A program made the position numbers and the translations under genes. From Embiotoca jacksoni (Eukaryota; Chordata; Actinopteri; Embiotocidae), in assembly GCA_022577435.1 (NCBI GenBank), contig JAKOON010000002.1:2446501-2510500 (forward strand): 64,000 bases of DNA, in the 5' to 3' direction. Below are positions 56,007 to 64,000 of the stretch, in pieces; the first letter of the stretch is position 1; every line of letters begins with the position of its first letter. A model generated the notes under the pieces. It had not been told where the DNA came from. It saw only the letters and a program-made list of their open reading frames with translations, and made no database searches.

Positions 56007-59000
56007 AAATTAGCCCTTAGTTACTGTTCTTTGTTCTTTTGTTATACCCCCATTTATGCTTTCAATTAGCACTCGTGTTATTAAAGAGATTTGAAATCTG
56101 CATGCTATGAGCGTCATTCACACTGCCTTGCGCGCACACACACACACATGCATATACACATTAAAACTGCTTTTCCCAGTAAAACATTTGTTTCCATGGG
56201 AACAGCACAGGAGGCGACAGGAGATTTTACTTTAGGCATGTGAGCGATCATTGTTGATGACCTTAAAGGTTTCCCCTCTGGCAAATAAAAACAAATTTGC
56301 AAATCAAATTATGTAGCACACTTTTCAAATCAATGTGTATTTGTATTACAAGTAAAGACACAATTTTATTTAAAAAGTAAAATGTCACAATAAATAAATA
56401 AAGTCTGCAAGTAAAAAAAGAAGTGGAAACTACATTTGTAAAAGCTGAGATTTTAAAGTATTTTTTTTTTCACAGTAATATTTCAATTAATCTAAAGGGG
56501 ACAATTTGAGAGCTACATCAACCAAAATAGGTTGTAACACAATGTATTGACAAAACATGTAGCTTTGAATTCTATAGTTTGTACATTTAGGCTACTCTTG
56601 TAATGTTGGCAGTGCTGAGAGTGACTGGAAAAGTTGTAATTTGTAGGACAATCACTGTTAGGAGTCTAAATTTGACTTGACATTGCAAGTATGGAATTGA
56701 ATGCCTGCCATGTACTAAATTATATTTTTAGGGTTTTAGGTTTATCACCTGACTATGCGAGTCCTCTTAGAGCTACAGAGACTTTCAGATAAACTAGTTG
56801 TGTGCTTTAAGCCCACCAAACTGTAGCCAGGCAGTTAAACGAGAGTTAATTGCCTATAAAGCTATCAACCAAATTATCTTACTTAAATTATAGTTTGTGG
56901 AGGCTCATTTAAAGCTTAAAGAAAGGTGAATATTGAACACTTATATTCATCAAATGGGCACAAAGGTGACTCCAAATTAATATTAATGTTGCTGTGTCAA
57001 TACATTGGATGCCAGCTGCTGCTTTGTTTGTTTTGTTTTAGCACTTAAAAAAAAGGAAGTGACTTTAACTTTTTATTTTGTCTTTTTCTTTCTTACACAG
57101 TGGTTCACTGACAAGACTGAATGCAAACATGAGATAAAAATATCTTCTGAGTTTCAATCAGATTCTAAATCAAACTGAATGACGTTAGTCATCAGTTTGT
57201 TTATTTGCTTTATTCTTCTCTTTTTTTTTTTACTTCAATTAAATTATTTTTTTACCTTTACTTTTTTATTGTTACAATGTTTATGTTAATATTTCAAAGC
57301 TGAATAACAGTGCAGCTTCATACAGAGGAGGGTGTGTGAAGGTCAGTGAATTGTGGTCCCAGTCTTAATGTCTCGTTATTAATTAATACCTGTGCTGCTA
57401 CATTTGCATGAAAAGCTGGCCGTCTATGTATGAAACTAAGTTAGCAGCCGTGAGATAACCTTTCAGTTCAGCCAGCCTATCACAGTGGGATTTTTCCCTC
57501 TGCCTGCAACATTATGAAACAACCAGCAGCTAAAGCAGACACAACCCAAGTACCAGAGGTGTGTGTGTGTATATGTGTGTGTCTTTGTGTGTGTCCGTGC
57601 GTGGGCCAAAAGGAATGCACCCACAAATACACACATATGCTGCAGAGGGCGCTCAATGTCAGTGGTGGGACAACATGGATCACTGACAACTGGATCAGAT
57701 TTGTTCTCTTGTTGTCATTTTGTTGTTTTTGTTTGTCATTCCTGTAATTGCTGGCCTCCTCCTAGAGACAATGATAATTTTTTTTAATGTATTTTTTGTT
57801 GTTGCTTTTGTTATTTATTTACAGGGATGATTATCATGCTTCTCTCTTTAATTTTTTTTTTATTTGTCTGCAGTGCTAAACTTAATGGCAGAATAAACAT
57901 AATTTATTTTGCTCTAACCTCAGAAGCCATGCAGTGTTTATGTGTTTATCTCCGTTCACCCTGACCTACATATCTGAATGCCTTGAAGTGGCAATCATAC
58001 TGGATGCCTGTGTAAGACCATGCACTTGATTGAAGTTGTGAAGGTGTTATGATGTGTTGAGCCTCTCAGATCTTACTGAGCTTCACTGAACCTTATATTC
58101 TACTATGGCAACTTTCTGACCACAAGCCTGCTTCTCTATTATTTTGTTATGATACCGCATGACAACCTGTCCATAAATCCACATAATAAGGTCCTTCCAA
58201 TTGCACTTTTTTCTTTACAAAATGGAGCAGAGGGGGTTATAAAAACAGCAAAATATATATATATTTCAAGCATTTGTTGAAACTAAATAATCATAATTTA
58301 AATTGAATTTAACTTTATTAATTATTAATAATTCCATAATTTTATAAGTGAAAAGTAACCATTCAGTATCATTTGAGCAACACATTATAAATAAGCTGCT
58401 GTTCTTCCTCTGTTGCCTCCATGCTGTGTTTTCTATCTTTCTTTATTCATCTCTACTCCTATCACCACTCCTTCTGACACCCTCTGATCTTTGTCAACCT
58501 CTTTTCATCTCCCAGCGAAGCTCTGTCATTCTCTTCTCATAGTTTCTCTGCGATTGCAGCCTGCTCGCCAGCTTTGTAATTTTAATATTGTAAGAGGTTG
58601 GTTGATTTTGAGGATCTCGTCTGATCAGATTGTCACAGTTCATGCTTACAAGTTGCAACCGAAATTGTTATTTTTTGTTCTTTTGAATAGTTTTTACATT
58701 CCCAAAGATGTCAAACTACCTAGTATTTCACACAAATAATGGACAGATTAGAGAAAAGGAAAAACCTGTAAATATAATAATGGTATAGCAGAAAAAATAT
58801 GAGAACAAAACAGTGAAAAACATTGCTGACATTTCATATATCACACTATTATCTGACAACCAGCAGCTGAGGTGAAAAACACTGGTTGATATCTATTTTG
58901 AATAAAAGTCCACTGTGAACCAACAGTATTACTGCTGTTACCGGGGAGGGGAGGAGACTGTGTGTTTTCCCTGACGGGGAGCTGGTGAGTTGCTGGGCTG

Positions 59001-59150
59001 TATTTAGACCTTCAGCAGGGGGCTCTGAGCTCTACACTGATAAGACTGCAAGCAAATAACACAGTGTTGTGTCATTTATAATGCTGGGTAACCTTTCCAA
59101 CTTCAAAATAAAAGATGACCATGGTGTGCACCAGACTGACTCCAATTTCA
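53640..59150. other. Intergenic region between clcnk and hspb7
   Basis: No gene is seen. If the two tentative clcnk exons are real, the first clcnk exon and promoter should lie here, but I could not pick an ATG exon. Sequence near 57,330-57,430 (tcttaatgtctcgttattaattaatacc) looks enhancer-like. The rest is AT-rich. Confidence 0.45.
55948..56003. repeat. (CA)28 microsatellite
   Basis: A pure CA array of about 56 bp. Confidence 0.98.
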
Positions 59151-59164
59151 AGCTCAGCATGATT

Positions 59165-59860
59165 GAAGCGGCCGATGTTGGGAAGATTACTTTTGATATG
59201 TAATAGACTACAGATTAATACTACTCTGTTAATTATGCAATAAGTAATTACTTCATCAAAGTAATGTAACTTATTACATTTGATTTCTTTTCTAAAGTCT
59301 TAGACATAAATAAATAACATGTTGGAGCAGGAGGTACTTTATTTCATTTGAGTGACTGCAGTTACATTAATTTACCTACACAGATGTTAGCTCAAGTTTG
59401 ACATAGAGCATTTTGTTGTTGACAGCATTTTCCTCATTGGTAAACAAACTTTACACTGTACAGTAATGTTAAAGCCCTTTTAGGATTACAGAGCGAGAAT
59501 ATTCTTAAATTTCCAACAGTAAAAGGTGTTCTTGCTCGACAATGTGGCCGACCACTTCGTTTCTTAGAGCAATGCACAAAGATTTGATTGGCAAACGAGA
59601 GGCACAAACAAACAAGAAAACCAATCAAAATCAAGGCTTAAAATTAAAGTGCATATACTGCCAAATGAAGCTTGTCTGGACATACAGAGAAGTCATACCT
59701 GCACGGTGAGAGGACACAAAGGAGCAGAATGAATGTTATATCCTGCATATAAGCTTTTCACCAAAAGGAAAATATTGAGACGCAACCCCTTTATTCAGTA
59801 ACTGTTACTGATTACAGTTACATTTATTCTATAATTACATTACGTAACTAGTGTCTCCAG
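59165..59860. repeat. Probable interspersed repeat with inverted ends
   Basis: The left part (gatgttgggaagattacttttgatatgtaatagactacagattaat) and the right part (gttactgattacagttacat ... aattacattacgtaactagtg) resemble a fish DNA-transposon-derived repeat rich in gtaat/attac words. The class is uncertain. Confidence 0.4.
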
Positions 59861-60785
59861 AACACTGGACATGGCAGATTATGGATGTTAATGACTGAAG
59901 TTCCCAGATGACTGATAAACCAGTGACGTGTTGTTTGTGTCTTACATGTAATCTGTGAATTATAGGCAACCTACACAAGTCACCTACACAGAGTCCATAA
60001 ATGGGTTTTAATGGATTAGATGACAGCAGCACTAATCAGTCAGAGAAGAGCAGTGAGTGTTGTCTAATCATGATGGGTTGTGCTCCCCATGCAGATATTA
60101 ATAGTCACAAAGCAATGTCACTACTAAGTCCACTGCCCCCACTGATAGCTTTGTTTTCAAGCACATTCTTTCCGTCTTTGTTTTGTTCTCAACTTATCCT
60201 CTTAGATAAGAGACGAGGCTCCTGTTTCACTTTTCAGTTCACTTTTTTCTCTTCATCCAGCGCAGCAGCAAGAAAACTGTTTTTCAGCAGATTTTCGGTC
60301 TTCATGTTGTGCGTTTAACAAATCAGGAATTAAATTAATGAATAGACGACTTGTCGCAATTTTAGTAGAAAATGGTGGCCCGAGAAAACAGAAACCTTCT
60401 CTAATGAGATGAAACCATGCTGAGCAAACAGTGGTCTGTATGCCATTTAATCTCAGAAACATGTGGGGATTCAATTTCAGGTCAAAGACATGGCACTGAA
60501 TATGAAGAAGTAGAAGAAACAGACAGATGGAGCACTGGAGCACAGGGGGAATTAAAGTGAGTCTGGGGAAGCTATTTCAGGGACAGTGTGTCTGGAATGA
60601 CAACTGTTGTCACCTCGTGCTCTTGCTCTGCCTCTCTCTGTCAAATCCCTCTCTCTCTCTCTCCCTCTTAACCTCGGGGCCTTCAATGCCCAGAACTTTT
60701 CCAACCACAGATCCTTCTCTCCATCTTTCTGTGCGTCTCATGATAAATATAGAACACTGTTACGTTTTCCCAATGAGCTGTGATA

Positions 60786-60830
60786 CACGTGCCACCTCCC
60801 AACCATGCATGGGACGGCACAGTATATAAA
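60786..60830 (+). promoter_or_regulatory. hspb7: hspb7 core promoter (E-box and TATA box)
   Basis: A TATA box (tatataaa, 60,823-60,830) lies about 250 bases before the hspb7 start codon. A CACGTG E-box is at 60,786-60,791, and an A/T-rich MEF2-like site (ataaatatag) lies near 60,742. TATA with E-box and MEF2-type sites fits the muscle expression known for HSPB7. Transcription would start near 60,855-60,860. Confidence 0.6.
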
Positions 60831-60901
60831 GGCCATGAGTGAGTGGCTGCAAGAGAGCACTATAGTGAGAAATCTTACCTTACAGATATAAGAGGAAAAG
60901 G

Positions 60902-61049
60902 TAAAGACACAGAATATAGGAAGACAGAAGAGTTGTGTTTTATTTCTAAGATTTAAGCCTCTGGAGGACTCCCAGACCAGCCGCAAGAAGATTCAACTCT
61001 CTCCGCCTCCCTCTTCTCTCCCTTCACTCTCCCCCTCTGCCTTACCCAG
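60902..61049 (+). other. hspb7: Possible 5' UTR intron of hspb7
   Basis: The stretch between a GAAAAG|gtaaag donor-like site and a very strong acceptor (long C/T tract ending ttacccag at 61,049) would be a 148-nt intron in the 5' UTR. It is equally possible that the mRNA runs through unspliced. Confidence 0.35.
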
Positions 61050-61076
61050 CATTTACAGGAGTTACAGGAGTTATCC

Positions 61077-61242
61077 ATGAGTGCGACCAACTCCTCTGCC
61101 TATCGATCGGAGCGTAGTTTCCACCAGACTTCATCCTCTACTTCGTCCTCTGGTAACCCATACATGGAGAAGAGCCGGGGACTGTTCGCGGAGGACTTTG
61201 GCTCCTTCATGAGGCCTGGGAGCGACACCTTGGGTTTTTCCA
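61077..61242 (+). CDS. hspb7: Small heat-shock protein B7 (cvHsp), exon 1
   Basis: HSPB7 is a small heat-shock protein of heart and skeletal muscle that limits protein aggregation and supports sarcomeres. Only the N-terminal 55 codons are here: an MSATNSSAYRSERSFHQT start, a serine-rich run (SSSTSSSG; longer in mammals), then EKSRGLFAEDFGSFMRPGSD and TLGFS, aligning with human MSHRTSSTFRAERSF and FSDDFGSFMRPHSEPLAF. The donor is TCCA|gtaagt, leaving one base. The alpha-crystallin domain exons lie to the right of the window. The gene diverges from clcnk, as HSPB7 and CLCNKA do in human. A TATA box upstream supports the orientation. Confidence 0.9.
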
Positions 61243-61915
61243 GTAAGTTGGAAGCAAATTCAGGTCTCTGGAACTCCTTTTGTAAACAAAAAAGGGTGTA
61301 AAAACAACAGCAAAAGCAAGTTGAAGAGACAGTTTTGACTGTAAAGTAGATTTATGTCTCTGCCTGGAAGTGATTTGTGTACAATGTGGTGTTTGGCTCC
61401 ATAAAATGTGAGAAGTGACACTTAGGAGGAAGAAGACAACAGGCAGGACTTCGTCTGAAAGGCGAAAGGACTCTGGTGTGATTGATGTGAGGGGGAAAAA
61501 AATATTTTTCTCTGTAAGACTGTAGCCTAAATGGTGCTGTTGATGAAGAGAAAACAGATATACCCAAGAGAGCGCTCTCTATGTTGGACCTGTATTTCGA
61601 GAGACATTGAATTCTGTTCCAGGTTTTTTGAACATTCATGTGTTAAAAATACACAATAGGGTCATGAGACTTTTCACTTTCAGTGCCTGGTTCATCTCCT
61701 GGCTCAGTAATGTGTGCAGTTAGTGTGAACAGCTCTGTATCAGCTCATTGCTGGTGCACACAGACGTGTGAATGTGTGACATCTGATCTTTGAATGGACT
61801 CATAAGTCTGTGTGCTCAGTGCGTCAGGGGCAGCGCTGTATTGTTTTGGAACCATGGTCAGTATTCAATAGGTGCAGCACAAAGGCTTCAGGGTCTGTGC
61901 TGCTAAAGGGAAAGC

Positions 61916-62003
<88 letters not shown>

Positions 62004-62960
62004 TGCATCAAGCCAGGGAATGCTGGACCAACTGCCAGCAGTGTGACTTCACACACAGAGCATCTGAGATGACGCCTGTATAAGGAATGACCAGATGGTT
62101 GCCTGGTGACCAGCGTCTACACACAGATACACGCACAGTTGGGATGATGTCACATAATCAAACTAACCTGTGCATGTGAAGTCAGAGCTAATATCACTCA
62201 CACACACTAATTTCCAGTCAGTTGGCGCGTGTGTGGGGTCATGTGTACATAGTCCGTCACTGATGTCAGAGTCAGTTGGGTTTAATAGTCGTTACTGGCC
62301 AGAAAATGCATCACAGAATAATTTTCTCTCGTGTAGACCTGTTTCCTGCTGTACTGTTTTTAAATACAGGAGGCCAATTTAAAAAAAATAATGAATTAAA
62401 GGTTCTCACCAGAAATACCCACTAACAGGAGCCTGCCGTTCCTCTCAGCTCTTTTCTAGCCTCTTTTAGCCAATTTGTTTTGGTTTTACTGCCCTCCAAA
62501 CTCTGCCCTCAGCATCCTTGTGTCCAGTTGTAGCAGCCAGCTGTTTTCTCAGGAGTTGGTGGAGATTAAACCAGAGCTAAAAGGAAAGTGACTGTTCATC
62601 AGGTAGACAGAACTCCTAACTAATGCTAAGTTTCTCCATGTGTATTCGACTGTTAGACAGCAACAAGGTTATATGGTGATAGTATAATATGTCAAATGTT
62701 ACTACGTAGTTACTCTGCCACCAGTAGCTAGAATGTATGCAGCTTTAAAATGCACAAAGTATTATGCTGAAATAAAAGAAGTATGAAGTTTTCATAAATG
62801 TTAGTTAAAAATAGAAAGGGAAATTGTTGGTAGTTTGCTTTGCAATATGCCAAGAATGGAAATCATACCATCTTTAAGCACAACTGAGACTTTACAGTAA
62901 CTCTCTCATGCTGTATGCCGTTGGCTGTGGTGTCGATTGTCTATTATAACTACAAAAAGC
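61243..62960 (+). other. hspb7: hspb7 intron 1, left part
   Basis: No alpha-crystallin exon (for example a DAYEF-type peptide) was found. The stretch is AT-rich apart from the CA array. Confidence 0.55.
61915..61999. repeat. (CA)42 microsatellite
   Basis: A pure CA array of about 85 bp in hspb7 intron 1. Confidence 0.98.
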
Positions 62961-62965
62961 CCAGG

Positions 62966-64000
62966 TGCTACTACAACCCTGTTAAAAATTGGGACGCTGC
63001 GTAAAATGTAAATAAAAACAAAATGCAATGATTTACAAATCATGTAAACCCAGATTTACTTGTAAGTAGACTAAAGACAACATATCAGATGTTGAAACTG
63101 AGAATTATTTTAGTTTTATAAAAAAATTTATTCATATTTTAAATTCACATTATTATTTAAATCATTATTTAAACGTTGGGACAGGGGCAACAAACGAGAG
63201 TTGTGACAGAAAAGTTGTGTAAGGCTTAAAAACACACCTGATTGAACATCTCGGAACTAATTATTACTTACAAAGAGCATCCCAGAGAGGCAGAGTCTCT
63301 CAGCAGTGAAGTTGGGAAGGGGTTCGCCACTCTATAAAAGATTGTATAGGAAAATAGTGCAACAATCTAAGAATAATGTTTCTCAACACAGTTTGTTGCT
63401 ACATCTAAAACTGCAGATTAAAACTCGACCATGCAAACAAGAAACCATATATGAACATGATCCAGAAATACTGCTGGTTTCTCTGGACCTGAGCTCATTT
63501 AAGATGGATTGAGGCAAAGTGGAAAACTGTGGTCGTACCAATTAAAATTTGAAATTATTTTTGGAAATCTTTGATGACCCATCCTGAGTCCAGGCTAAAG
63601 AGGAGAGGGACCATCCAGCTTGTTATTAGCGCACAGTTCAAAAGCCAGAATCTGTTATGGTATGAGGGCACATTAGTGCACATTGCATGGCACCATTATT
63701 GCTGAATGATATGTACAGGTTTTGGAGCAACATATTCTGCCATCCAGATGATGTCTTTTTTAGGGAAGGCCTTGCTTATTTCAGCAAAACAATGTAAATC
63801 CGCACATATTACAACAGCATGGCTCAGTACGATTCTGGGTGCTAAACTGGCCTGCTTGCAGTCCAGATGTCACCCATTGAAAACATTTGTCACATCATCA
63901 AATGAAAAATACGACAAAGGAGACCCTAATCTGTTGAGAAGCTAAAATTTTAAATAGGAGAAGGATGGGACAACATTTCACTTTCAAAACTCCAGCAACT
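62966..64000 (+). mobile_element. Decayed Tc1/mariner-family element, runs off the window
   Basis: The left end (ctacaaccctgttaaaaattgggacg, then aaataaaaacaaaatgcaatg) matches the start of a Tc1/mariner-type element common in teleosts. Later landmarks follow in order: gttgggacaggggcaac, agagcatcccagagaggcag, ccatatatgaacatgatccag, ctcatttaagatggattgaggc, ccatccagatgatgtc, cagtccagatgtcaccc. The transposase frame is broken by many indels and stops, so it is inactive. The right end is outside the window, and the element sits in hspb7 intron 1. Confidence 0.8.

Noticed and set aside
63306..63945. Open frames in the right-end Tc1/mariner remnant
   Set aside because: They are broken pieces of a transposase region with several frameshifts, not a gene.

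Overview
This window is vertebrate nuclear DNA, most likely from a ray-finned fish and probably a percomorph. The genes are split into short exons with GT-AG introns, CA/TG microsatellites are dense, and there are L2/Maui-like LINE tails and Tc1-like transposon remains of the kind common in teleosts. No bacterial, viral or CRISPR features are present. I found no previously undescribed multi-gene system. The interest lies in unusual gene structures and in repeat and regulatory architecture.

Four protein-coding genes can be read, in the order epha2 (+, 3' end only), fam131c (+, complete), clcnk (-, complete apart from a possible 5' start exon) and hspb7 (+, first coding exon only). As I recall it, human 1p36.13 carries EPHA2, FAM131C, CLCNKB/CLCNKA and HSPB7 in the same order and relative strands. 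The synteny therefore supports each identification independently of the protein similarity.

Region by region: 1-6740 holds seven terminal exons of epha2 (most of the kinase domain, SAM domain, stop) and a 3' UTR with three poly(A) signals. 6.7-20 kb is gene-free, with decayed LINE fragments, a 5'-truncated LINE with a broken reverse transcriptase (17.5-20.0 kb) carrying an internal 28-bp minisatellite, and a few conserved-looking noncoding stretches. 20.2-34.8 kb holds fam131c: six coding exons, including a 62-nt exon that must use a GC donor, with a candidate RFX X-box upstream. 35-38.4 kb is repeats, including a second copy of the same LINE tail and a (GAAGA)n array. 38.4-53.6 kb holds clcnk in 19 well-supported coding exons plus two tentative upstream ones. 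53.6-60.7 kb is gene-free. 60.7-62 kb holds the hspb7 promoter and first exon. The right end is a decayed Tc1/mariner-family element running off the window.

The genes are neighbours by ancient synteny and do not form a pathway: an ephrin receptor kinase, a protein of unknown function with a predicted lipidated N terminus, a kidney-type chloride channel and a muscle small heat-shock protein. Exon boundaries were derived by reading splice signals and checking codon phase from exon to exon. Product assignments rest on remembered family sequences; no database search was run.
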